Assembly: GCA_030679805.1 (NCBI GenBank)
Contig: JAUXST010000390.1
Location: forward strand, 1 to 15,025
Length of the DNA: 15,025 nt
From: Reyranella sp.
GTDB lineage: Bacteria; Pseudomonadota; Alphaproteobacteria; Reyranellales; Reyranellaceae
Reading direction: 5' to 3'
Shown: piece by piece, positions 7,462-15,025 of the stretch
How the letters are laid out: each line of letters opens with the position of its first letter
How positions within the stretch are numbered: the stretch's first letter is position 1
Translations under genes and position numbers: made by a program
Notes under the pieces: model-generated
Told to the model about the DNA's origin: nothing
The model's database searches: none
Seen by the model: the letters and a program-made list of their open reading frames with translations, nothing else

Positions 7462-8262
7462 TCACGCGGGGTCATGGGCCACGAAGAATTCGAGGCCGAT
7501 CAGGCGTTCCAGCAGCATCACGACGGCCAACGTGACGACGACTGTCGCGGTCGAGATCGCCGCCAGCACGGGCGAGGCGTTCTCCTGGATGAAGGCGTAG
7601 ATCTGCACCGGCAGGGTCGTGACCTCGGGGCCGGTCAGGAACATCGTCACGGTCACCTCGTCGAACGAGATGATGAAGGTGAAGAGGAGCGCTGTGACCA
7701 GGCCGGAGCGCGCCAGCGGCAAAGCGATGCCCAGCGCCAGGCGGCGCTCGTCGGCGCCCAGCAGCGAGGCGGCCTCGACGATCTCCCCGTCGATGCGCGC
7801 CATGGCGACGGCGATCGGCCGCCAGGCGAAGGGCAATGTGACGACGACATGGGCCGCTACGATGCCGCCCGCCGTGCCGAGATGGCCGCTGAGTGCCAGC
7901 ACATTGACCAGCGCTACGCCCAATGCCGCATGGGGAAAGAACAGCGGCGACATCACCACCAGCTCGAAGGCAGGCAGCCAGCGCGGCTTCAGGCGATGGC
8001 AGGCATAGGCGCCGGTGAAGGCGATGGCGGTGGCGAGCACGGCCACGACCGCGGCGATACCGAGGCTGGTCAGGAAGGCCTCGACCCAGCGCGGGTCGGT
8101 GGCGGCTTCGAGATACCAGCGCAGGCTGAGCTCGCCCGGCGGGAAGCGGAGATAGCCTGCGGCCGCGAACGAGGTGGCGGCAATGACCAGGATCGGCGCA
8201 GGCAGGAAGAACAGCAGCGCGAACGAACCGGCGCGACCGAGTTTGATCAACGGAGCATTCAT
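7462..8262 (-). CDS. ABC transporter permease, PotC-like (spermidine/putrescine type)
   Basis: This 266-residue inner-membrane protein has about six hydrophobic segments, beginning with GSFALLFFLPAPILVIAATS (12-31). Its binding-protein-dependent transport EAA loop is GEIVEAASLLGADERRLALG (159-178), followed by IALPLARSG, which docks on the ATPase. The order and the FTFIISFDEVTVTMFLTGPE segment (195-213) are characteristic of PotC-type second permeases of polyamine and related importers. The ATG overlaps the stop of the upstream permease by four nucleotides (ATGA), so the two subunits are translationally coupled, as expected for a heterodimer. It is the last gene of the binding protein-ATPase-amidase-permease-permease operon. 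The ligand could be a polyamine or another small cationic or amide compound. Confidence 0.93.
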   Translation of the reverse strand: MNAPLIKLGRAGSFALLFFLPAPILVIAATSFAAAGYLRFPPGELSLRWYLEAATDPRWVEAFLTSLGIAAVVAVLATAIAFTGAYACHRLKPRWLPAFELVVMSPLFFPHAALGVALVNVLALSGHLGTAGGIVAAHVVVTLPFAWRPIAVAMARIDGEIVEAASLLGADERRLALGIALPLARSGLVTALLFTFIISFDEVTVTMFLTGPEVTTLPVQIYAFIQENASPVLAAISTATVVVTLAVVMLLERLIGLEFFVAHDPA

Positions 8263-9095
8263 CGGTCGGCCTTCGGCACCAGCGCGCCTTCGAGGGCGCG
8301 CAGCACGACCAGGCCGAGTCCGCTCAGCAGCAGCAGGCAGAGCGCCCAGGTCGAGGCCTTGCTCATGTTGAAGTTGTAGACGACCTCCTGATAGATCTGC
8401 GTGCCGGCCATCTTCTGGCGCAGGCCGCCCAGCAGGATCGGCGTCACGATCGCCCCCATCGAGGTGAGGAAGGTGATGCCGATGCCGGTGAAGACGCCGG
8501 GCAGCGACAGTGGCAGCACGACGCGGCGCCAGGTGGCGAGGCCCGAGGCGCCGAGCGACTCGCTCGCCTCCTCGAGCCTGGTGTCGATCTGCAGCAGCAC
8601 CGAGAGCGTGGCGATCACCGCGAACGGCATCAGCACGTGCGTGAGGCCGATCACCACCCCGAGATCGTTGAAGATCAGCGGCAGCGGCGACTGGATGGCA
8701 CCCACCCAGCGCAAGGCTTCATTGAGGAATCCCTTGGGCCCCAGGATGACCAGCCAGCCGTAGGTGCGGACCACGAGGCTGACCAGCCACGGCACCAGCA
8801 CGACCACCAGCAGGAGATTGCGCCAGCGCGGCAAGCGCCACAGCAGCCAGGCGATGGGATAGGCCAGCACCGCCGAAGCGAGCGCCACCACGACCGAGAT
8901 CGAGACGGTGCGCAGGAAGACCTCGTGATAGTCGGGCCGCTCGACGATCTGGCGGAAGTAGACCAGAGAGAAGCCGTCCCTGGTCCAGAAGGCGTTGAAG
9001 AACAGCAGCACGACCGAGCCCAGAAACAGCGCGAGCACCAGCAGGGCCGGCAGCAGCAGCCAGCCCAGGCTTTGCGGGGTCGCGCTGGTGCGCAC
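8259..9095 (-). CDS. ABC transporter permease, PotB-like (spermidine/putrescine type)
   Basis: This 278-residue membrane protein has a hydrophobic start SLGWLLLPALLVLALFLGSV (9-28) and a periplasmic loop with FSLVYFRQIVERPDYHEVF. The next helices contain AYPIAWLLWRLPRW (78-91) and LVPWLVSLVVRTYGWLVILG (100-119). The EAA loop is RLEEASESLGASGLATWRRV (173-192), followed by VLPLSLPG. The pattern matches the first permease (PotB) of spermidine/putrescine-type importers. The start codon is GTG at 9095, one nucleotide after the amidase stop, with no strong Shine-Dalgarno element, so reinitiation from the amidase is likely. It pairs with the downstream PotC-like subunit and with the ATPase and binding protein upstream. 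Confidence 0.93.
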   Translation of the reverse strand: MRTSATPQSLGWLLLPALLVLALFLGSVVLLFFNAFWTRDGFSLVYFRQIVERPDYHEVFLRTVSISVVVALASAVLAYPIAWLLWRLPRWRNLLLVVVLVPWLVSLVVRTYGWLVILGPKGFLNEALRWVGAIQSPLPLIFNDLGVVIGLTHVLMPFAVIATLSVLLQIDTRLEEASESLGASGLATWRRVVLPLSLPGVFTGIGITFLTSMGAIVTPILLGGLRQKMAGTQIYQEVVYNFNMSKASTWALCLLLLSGLGLVVLRALEGALVPKADR

Positions 9096-9096
9096 C

Positions 9097-10539
9097 TCAG
9101 ACGCCAGCAGCGAAGCCGGGCGGGAACTCGGCCGAGGCGTTGGTTTCGGTGTCGAAGGCCTCGGCGAGCTGGATCAGGTGCGCCTCGGCGTACCACGGCG
9201 CCACGAAATGGATGCCGATCGGCAGGCCTGCCTTCGAGCGGCCGAACGGAATGCTGATCGCCGGATGCCCGGTCATGTTGAAGGGGATGGTGTAGGTGTA
9301 CCAGGCCGCGCGCAGGTCGCCGATCGGCTTGCCGCCGACCACGAGCGGCGCGAACTGGTCCTGGGTGGCGAGCGGCGCCGGCGTGGCGACGGTCGGCGTC
9401 AGTAGGAGGTCGCAGTCGCCGAACAGTCGCTGCACCGACTTGTAGGCGGTGGTGCGGTCCATCAGCGCGCGGCGCAGCATGACGACGTCGACGGCGTCAC
9501 CCTCGTCGAGGGTCTTGGCGAACGACGGGTCGAGATCGCCGCGGCGGTTCTTCAGGATCTCGCCGAAACGCTCGATCTGGTTGGCACGCAGGATCAGCCG
9601 CGCGACGTCGAGCTTCCAGTCGACCTCGCGGCCGTCCATCTCCTTGATGCGCGCGCCGCGCTTGTCGAGGAAGGCGAGGGCGGCATCGAGCCGGGCCTCG
9701 GTGTCGGGATCGAGGTAGCCGCCCGTCATGCGGCGGATAACGGTGATGCGCTTGCCGGCGATGGGATCCTCCGCCCCTTGCGGCCAGGCGAACGGCGTGC
9801 GGCCGATGGCGAGCGTCCAGGGATCGTCGCTATGGCCGCGCGACATCGACGCGAGTCCGATGCCGAGGTCGGCGGGATGGCGCGCCATGACGCCGAGGTA
9901 GGTGAGCTGGCCGAACTGGTCAGGCGGCACCTCGTGCGGCACGCGGCCGAGCGTGGCTTTCAGCCCGTAGACGCCGCAGCAGGCGGCGGGAATGCGGCCG
10001 GAGCCGGCGCCGTCGGTCGACATGGCGATCGGCCCGAGTCCGAGTGCCACCGAGACGGCGGCGCCGCCGCTCGACCCGCCCGACGTGTGGTCGCGGTTCC
10101 AAGGATTGCGCGTGATTCCGTGCAGGCGGCTGTCGGTCAGCACCTTGTGGCCGAACTCCGGTGTCGTCGTCTTGGCGAACAGCACGGCATCGGCGGCGCG
10201 CCACTGGGCGATGGCGTCGGCGTCGGCCGCCGGCACATTGTCCTTCATGGTGAGCGAGGCGAAGGCGGTGCGCAGGCCCGTGGTCAGGATCAGGTCCTTG
10301 GCCGACACCGGCACTGCGGCGAGCGCGCCGAATTGGGCGCCTTGCTTGCGGCGCGCATCGAGCGCGTCGGCCGCCTTGCGCGCGCCCTCGGCATCGAGTG
10401 TGGCGATGGGGTTGTAAGGTTCGGCGCGCTTGCAGCGTTCGAGCAGGCCCTCGACGATGTCGCGTGCGGCGACCTTGCCGGAGGTGAAGGCGGCTACGAG
10501 GTCGGCGATGGGCCGGCCGGCGAAATCCTGTGCGGGCAT
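9097..10539 (-). CDS. Amidase (amidase-signature family, GatA-like)
   Basis: This 480-residue cytoplasmic hydrolase of the amidase-signature family cleaves a carboxamide to an acid and ammonia or an amine. The Ser-cisSer-Lys triad is visible: Lys81 in PVSAKDLILTTGLRT (77-91), the cis-serine Ser156 in HTSGGSSGGAAVS (151-163), and the nucleophile Ser180 in STDGAGSGRIPAACCGVYGL (174-193). The usual family loop reads TDTGGSIRIPA; here it is TDGAGSGRIPA, a slight variant that keeps the serine. It is not the GatCAB subunit on context, because no gatB or gatC is nearby. The ATG at 10539 follows GAAAGA and is 11 nt after the ATPase stop; its own stop is one base from the permease start. Sitting between transporter subunits, it probably hydrolyses the imported amide (inference). 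Confidence 0.93.
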   Translation of the reverse strand: MPAQDFAGRPIADLVAAFTSGKVAARDIVEGLLERCKRAEPYNPIATLDAEGARKAADALDARRKQGAQFGALAAVPVSAKDLILTTGLRTAFASLTMKDNVPAADADAIAQWRAADAVLFAKTTTPEFGHKVLTDSRLHGITRNPWNRDHTSGGSSGGAAVSVALGLGPIAMSTDGAGSGRIPAACCGVYGLKATLGRVPHEVPPDQFGQLTYLGVMARHPADLGIGLASMSRGHSDDPWTLAIGRTPFAWPQGAEDPIAGKRITVIRRMTGGYLDPDTEARLDAALAFLDKRGARIKEMDGREVDWKLDVARLILRANQIERFGEILKNRRGDLDPSFAKTLDEGDAVDVVMLRRALMDRTTAYKSVQRLFGDCDLLLTPTVATPAPLATQDQFAPLVVGGKPIGDLRAAWYTYTIPFNMTGHPAISIPFGRSKAGLPIGIHFVAPWYAEAHLIQLAEAFDTETNASAEFPPGFAAGV

Positions 10540-10550
10540 GGTGCGGTCTT

Positions 10551-11639
10551 TCAGGGGTTGGCAAAAACAGTGAGGGAATCGGCGGCGAACGAGAGCTGCG
10601 CAGACTGGTTCTCGGCCAGCCCGGCGGTGGGCGCATTGGCCATCATGAGTCCGGTAAGCGGCCCGTGCACGGTGTCGAAAGTGACCTTCAGCATCGGCCC
10701 CAGCCGATGGAGGGCGACGACACGCGCCGCGAACGTGGTACCGGTGCCGGCGCCGGAGGAGGGCTGCACGGCTATGGATTCGGGCCGGCAGGCGACGTTG
10801 CAGCTCGCGCCGGCGCGGGCCTTGCCGATCACGGCGGTGAGCGGCAGCCGGAGATGGCTGCCGCCGATCTCGATCTCGGCCGAGGCGGCGTCGATCGAAA
10901 CGATGCGGCCCGGCAGCATGTTGATGTCGCCCACGAAGCGGGCGACGAACGGCGAGGCGGGGCGGCGGTAGATCTCGCCCGGCGTGCCCACCTGCTGCAC
11001 CCGGCCGCCATCCATCACCACGATGGTGTCGGAGAGCAGCGTCGCTTCCTCCTGGTCGTGGGTGACGAAGACGAAGGTGGTGGCGAGCTGGCGCTGGATC
11101 GATTTCAGCTCGACCTGAAGCTGGCGCCGGAGCTGCAGGTCGAGCGCGCTCAAGGGCTCGTCGAGCAGCAGGATGGCGGGCTCCAGCACCAGCGACCGCG
11201 CCAGCGCCACGCGCTGCTTCTGGCCGCCCGAGAGCTGGCCGATGCGGCGCCGCTCGAAGCCCGCCAACCCGACCAGGCCGAGGAAGCGCGAGACTGGGCC
11301 CGCGATATCGGCGGCCGGCGTGCCGCGCACTCTGAGGCCGTAGGCCACGTTGTCGAATACGTCGAGATGGGGAAACAGCGCCAGGTTCTGGAACACCATG
11401 CCGATCGGCCGCCGCCGGGGCGGCACGCCCTGCATGGCTGCACCGTCGATGGCGATGGCGCCGCGGCTGGGTTCTAGAAATCCCGCGATCAGGCGCAGCA
11501 AGGTGGTCTTGCCGCAGCCCGACGGGCCCAGCAGGGTGACGAAGCTGCCACCCTCGATGGCGAGGTCGACCTCGTTCAGCACCGTCGCGGGGCCGAACTC
11601 CTTGCCGACGCCCGCGATCGCGATCGAGCCTCGCCTCAC
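10551..11639 (-). CDS. ABC transporter ATP-binding protein, PotA-like
   Basis: This 362-residue ATPase energises the importer. Walker A GPSGCGKT (38-45), Q-loop MVFQNLALFP (81-90), signature LSGGQ (136-140), Walker B ILLLDEP (156-162), D-loop SALD (164-167) and H-loop VTHDQEEA (192-199) are all present. A C-terminal TOBE-type region of about 120 residues follows (from FVARFVGDINMLPGRIVS), typical of PotA/MalK/FbpC-like subunits that can carry regulatory ligand sites. The start is GTG at 11639, ten nucleotides after the binding-protein stop, with a modest GGGCA upstream. An intact catalytic core and co-transcription with the binding protein and permeases indicate a functional importer. Confidence 0.95.
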   Translation of the reverse strand: MRRGSIAIAGVGKEFGPATVLNEVDLAIEGGSFVTLLGPSGCGKTTLLRLIAGFLEPSRGAIAIDGAAMQGVPPRRRPIGMVFQNLALFPHLDVFDNVAYGLRVRGTPAADIAGPVSRFLGLVGLAGFERRRIGQLSGGQKQRVALARSLVLEPAILLLDEPLSALDLQLRRQLQVELKSIQRQLATTFVFVTHDQEEATLLSDTIVVMDGGRVQQVGTPGEIYRRPASPFVARFVGDINMLPGRIVSIDAASAEIEIGGSHLRLPLTAVIGKARAGASCNVACRPESIAVQPSSGAGTGTTFAARVVALHRLGPMLKVTFDTVHGPLTGLMMANAPTAGLAENQSAQLSFAADSLTVFANP

Positions 11640-11649
11640 TGCCCGCTAC

Positions 11650-12702
11650 TCACTGCTTGACGCCGGACATCAGCTTCTCGGCGCGGTTGACGCGCTCCTC
11701 GTTATGCTCGACCACGACCCGCCAGTCGGGCGAGTAGAGGCTCTGCCCGATCTTGTCGTAGGCCTGGCCCAGCGTCTTCTGCAGGTCGTCCGGCAGCTTC
11801 ACCTTGGAATTCATCGGCAGCCAGCCGTCGAGCAGGGCGGCGCGAAGCTGCGGCTCGGCGCCGGCGATGTAGTTCATCCACACCAGCGACCTGTCCTGGT
11901 TCTTGGCGCCTTTCGGGATCACCACCACGTAGGGCAGCATCAGCGCGCCTTCCTTGGGGATGACGATGTCGACGTTGGCGGCGCCGTGGCGGCGCAGGCT
12001 CCAGACGCGCGAGGCGTAGAACGGCACGGCCGCGACCTCGCCGCGCGTCAGCAGCGTGTTCATGTGGGCGAGCGAGGTGTAGGTCGCCAGCACGTTGGGC
12101 ACGATCCTTTCGAGCAGCTTGAAGCCCGGCTCGATGTCCTTCTCGCTGCCGCCCATCGCTTTGGCCATGATCACCGCATCGTAGGGCGCGAGATAGACCG
12201 GCCGCGTGAGCGACAGCTTGCCCTTCCATTTGGCGTCGGTCAGGCCCTGCCACGAGGCGAAGTCCGCCGCCTTGGCGAGGTCGGTGTTGAAGGCGATGCC
12301 GTAGTAGGTGAAGTAGACCGGCAGGCCGACATGGCGGCCGGCCTTGTCCTTGGTCAGGAACTTCGGGTCGACGTCGGCGATGCCGGGAAGCTGCTTGTCG
12401 TCGAAGCTCTCGATCAGGCCCGCATTGGACAGCGCGATCGCCTCGAAATAGGTGACCAGCGCGAGATTGTACTGATTGGCGGCGGCCGGCGAGCGCAGGG
12501 CGCCCGCGGGATTCGGCACTTCGACCATCTTCACCGAGTAGCCGCCCGCCGGCGTGAACTGCTTGATGAAGGCCTCGCGCCAGGTGTTGGCGCCGCCGCC
12601 GCCCCACACCGCCATAACCAGATCGCCCTGGGCCACGGCGGGGCTGGTGCCGAGGCAGGCGAGCGCCACCGTGCAGGCAAGAGCCTTCAATCGCTTCAGC
12701 AT
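11650..12702 (-). CDS. ABC transporter substrate-binding protein, family 1 (PotD-like)
   Basis: This 350-residue protein has a Sec signal peptide: MLKRLKALACTVALACLGTS followed by PAVA-QG, with cleavage near residue 24. The mature protein starts LVMAVWGGGGANTWREAFIK and has the two-domain periplasmic binding fold of spermidine/putrescine and related binding proteins (YFTYYGIAFNTDLAKAADF, then SWQGLTDAKWKGKLSLT). The ligand pocket cannot be read reliably, so calling it a polyamine receptor is a family-level statement only. The ATG at 12702 is preferred over 12771 because AAGGGGACC lies just upstream and the shorter form starts exactly at a classic signal peptide. It is the first gene of the five-gene importer/amidase operon and diverges from a second, Tat-type binding protein at 12873. 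Confidence 0.93.
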   Translation of the reverse strand: MLKRLKALACTVALACLGTSPAVAQGDLVMAVWGGGGANTWREAFIKQFTPAGGYSVKMVEVPNPAGALRSPAAANQYNLALVTYFEAIALSNAGLIESFDDKQLPGIADVDPKFLTKDKAGRHVGLPVYFTYYGIAFNTDLAKAADFASWQGLTDAKWKGKLSLTRPVYLAPYDAVIMAKAMGGSEKDIEPGFKLLERIVPNVLATYTSLAHMNTLLTRGEVAAVPFYASRVWSLRRHGAANVDIVIPKEGALMLPYVVVIPKGAKNQDRSLVWMNYIAGAEPQLRAALLDGWLPMNSKVKLPDDLQKTLGQAYDKIGQSLYSPDWRVVVEHNEERVNRAEKLMSGVKQ

Positions 12703-12872
12703 CCCGGTCCCCTTTTGCAAACGCTTCCCCGGAAAAAATATGAAGGCCGGCGGGGACAGCGGAAAATTCATTCGTCCCGGATGATCATTCCGCCGGGTTA
12801 TGGCCCATCGCTGTTGCCTGCGCTGGAAGCCGCACCTAGAGTTCGCCGGGGAATCACATGAAGGGGGCTCAC
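12703..12872. promoter_or_regulatory. Shared control region between two divergent Pot-like importer operons
   Basis: This 170-bp gap separates two binding-protein genes. On the plus strand TTGCCT (12814-12819), a 17-bp spacer and TAGAGT (12837-12842) form a plausible sigma-70 promoter, each box matching 4 of 6 consensus bases, about 30 nt before the ATG at 12873. CCCGG (12776-12780) and CCGGG (12793-12797) form a 5-bp inverted repeat enclosing the perfect palindrome ATGATCAT (12781-12788). TGCAAACGCTTCCC (12716-12729), next to the minus-strand ribosome-binding site, resembles LacI/GalR-family operators (central AANCGNTT-like core). I found no convincing minus-strand -35/-10 pair. All of these are unproven. 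Confidence 0.4.
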
Positions 12873-13937
12873 ATGAACACCAGGAAACTGAACCGACGTC
12901 AGGCCGTGTCGTTGCTGGGAGGCGCTGCCGCGCTCGGCGCCGCGGGTCCTGCCTTCGGCCAGGCCGAGCCGCCCAAGCCGGCGCAGATCGTCGTCAATCA
13001 TTCCGGCGGGTCGATGGGCACCGCCATGCGCAAGGCCTTCTTCAACGGCTTCGAGAAGAAGTACGGGATCAAGGTCGTGGAGACGAGCCCGGTCGACATG
13101 GGCAAGCTGCGCGCCACCGTCGAGTCGGGCAACGTCGAATGGGACGTCACCGAGATCGGCGGTCAGGACGCCATCCGCGCCCAGAAGCTCGGGCTGCTGG
13201 AGAAGATCGACGACAAGATCGTCGACCGCTCGAAGTATCCGCCGACGGCGCAGAATCCCTATGTCTTCGCCTCGTCGGTCTACACCACCATCATCGGCTA
13301 CCGCACCGACGTGTTCAAAGGCGGCACCCATCCCAAGAGCTGGGCCGACTGGTGGGACACCAAGAAATTCCCCGGCGCGCGCTCGATGCGCAACCACCCG
13401 ACCGACAATCTCGAGTTCGCGCTGATCGCCGATGGCGTGCCGAAGGACAAGCTTTATCCCATCGATTTCGACCGCGCCTTCAGGAAGCTCGACCAGATCA
13501 AGCCGCACGTCAACGTGTGGTGGTCGACCGGTCAGCAGCCGGCGCAGCTCCTGCTCGACAAGGAGGTCGTGCTGGCGACCGGCTGGAACGGTCGCTTCTA
13601 CGACATCATCAAGAAGGGCGCGCCGATCGAGATCGAATGGAACGAGGGCGCTCTGAAGCAGGGCAGCTTCATCATCCCCAAGGGTGCCAAGAATCCCTAC
13701 TGGGCGCAGAAGATGCTGGCCGAGCTCTCGATCCCGCAGCAGCAGGCGGTCTATGCCTCTGAGCTGGGCTATCCCGGCCTCAACCTCGAATCGCTGAACT
13801 ATGTCGACGCCAAGGTGAAGCCCTACCTGCCGACCCAATATCTCGACAAGCAGTTCTGGGTCAGCGACGCGTGGTACGCCGACAACGGCGCCAAGGCGCA
13901 GGAGCTGTGGAATGCCTGGATGCTGAAGAAGGCCTAA
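12873..13937 (+). CDS. ABC transporter substrate-binding protein with Tat signal (PotD/PotF-like)
   Basis: This 354-residue protein begins MNTRKLNRRQAVSLLGGAAA, a twin-arginine (Tat) signal with Arg8-Arg9, followed by a moderately hydrophobic core and a cleavage site near AFGQ-AE (about residue 30). The mature part has a PotD-like fold: QIVVNHSGGSMGTAMRKAFF, GNVEWDVTEIGGQDAIRAQK, SSVYTTIIGYRTDVF and PKSWADWWDTKKFPG. The ATG at 12873 is chosen over 12858 because AAGGGGG (12861-12867) lies five nucleotides before it. The ATPase gene starts seven nucleotides after its stop, so this is the first gene of a second Pot-like importer. Its ligand is unknown. Tat export would mean the protein crosses the membrane already folded. 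Confidence 0.94.
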   Translation: MNTRKLNRRQAVSLLGGAAALGAAGPAFGQAEPPKPAQIVVNHSGGSMGTAMRKAFFNGFEKKYGIKVVETSPVDMGKLRATVESGNVEWDVTEIGGQDAIRAQKLGLLEKIDDKIVDRSKYPPTAQNPYVFASSVYTTIIGYRTDVFKGGTHPKSWADWWDTKKFPGARSMRNHPTDNLEFALIADGVPKDKLYPIDFDRAFRKLDQIKPHVNVWWSTGQQPAQLLLDKEVVLATGWNGRFYDIIKKGAPIEIEWNEGALKQGSFIIPKGAKNPYWAQKMLAELSIPQQQAVYASELGYPGLNLESLNYVDAKVKPYLPTQYLDKQFWVSDAWYADNGAKAQELWNAWMLKKA

Positions 13938-13944
13938 GCCCAGC

Positions 13945-14986
<1,042 letters not shown>

Positions 14987-14997
<11 letters not shown>

Positions 14998-15025
14998 GTC
15001 TTCCGGGCCGCGCGCGTCTCGCGCG
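14987..15025 (+). CDS. Start of a downstream gene, probably a permease of the second importer (truncated by window)
   Basis: An ATG at 14987 opens a frame (MCSESSGPRASRA) that runs without a stop to the window edge. GAGG lies six nucleotides upstream (within CTGAGGCGATCC), and the start overlaps the ATPase end by 11 nt. Because a binding protein and an ATPase precede it with no permease yet seen, the expected next product is a PotB-like permease, whose short basic cytoplasmic leader this could be. Thirteen codons are too few to identify the protein; the call rests on context and the ribosome-binding site. Confidence 0.4.

Noticed and set aside
7474..8379. A 301-codon plus-strand frame opposite the PotC-like permease
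   Set aside because: The product is dominated by Gln, Arg, Gly and Asp, the mirror of hydrophobic permease codons, and has no domain.
11614..11626. GCGATCGC-type palindromes near the ATPase start
   Set aside because: They encode alternating Ile and Ala codons of a conserved coding region and are not repeated as an array.
11350..12861. A 503-codon plus-strand open frame
   Set aside because: It runs antisense across the ATPase and binding-protein genes, both of which have complete family motifs. Its product is low in complexity and rich in Arg, Gly, His and Asp, as expected for shadow frames in GC-rich DNA.

Overview
The window is a visibly GC-rich, densely coding stretch of bacterial chromosome. 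There are no RNA genes, insertion sequences, phage genes or CRISPR arrays, and no gap above about 170 bases. The gene types suggest a metabolically versatile Alphaproteobacterium of a soil or rhizobial type: several ABC importers with different binding-protein families, a LysR regulator, an amidase, an amidohydrolase and a FAD amine oxidase-like enzyme. GTG starts and very tight gene spacing fit the same picture. The taxonomic call is an inference from gene style, not from a marker gene.

Layout. (1) 1-2000: an NMT1/THI5-like solute-binding protein (minus strand, running off the left edge) is divergent from a COG3618-type metal-dependent amidohydrolase (plus strand). (2) 2001-6460, minus strand, transcribed right to left: FAD-dependent oxidoreductase, DUF2817 (M14-like zinc peptidase fold), a family-5 (peptide/oligopeptide type) binding protein without its own permeases, then a small four-helix membrane protein. 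The first three are tightly coupled (a 4-nt ATGA overlap and a 16-nt gap). A LysR-type regulator (6558-7457) is divergent from the oxidoreductase and is its most likely regulator. (3) 7462-12702, minus strand: a full spermidine/putrescine-type (Pot-like) importer in the order binding protein, ATPase, amidase, permease, permease. The amidase lies inside the transporter operon, and all junctions are 11 nt or less. (4) 12873-15025, plus strand: a second Pot-like importer that diverges from the first across a shared 170-bp region. It has a Tat-type binding protein, an ATPase, and the first 13 codons of what is probably its first permease.

How the genes may work together (inference): the window looks like a scavenging and catabolic locus for nitrogen-containing organic compounds. 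The Pot-like importer with the amidase could bring in an amide and hydrolyse it. The LysR-controlled oxidoreductase/DUF2817/binding-protein set could capture a peptide-like or acylated amine, deacylate it and oxidise the amine. The actual substrates cannot be read from the sequence. I do not see a clearly new defence, mobile or RNA system. The points most worth a second look are the amidase embedded in the transporter operon, the oxidoreductase-DUF2817-binding protein cassette, the hairpin over the first gene's ribosome-binding site, and the dyads in the two divergent control regions.
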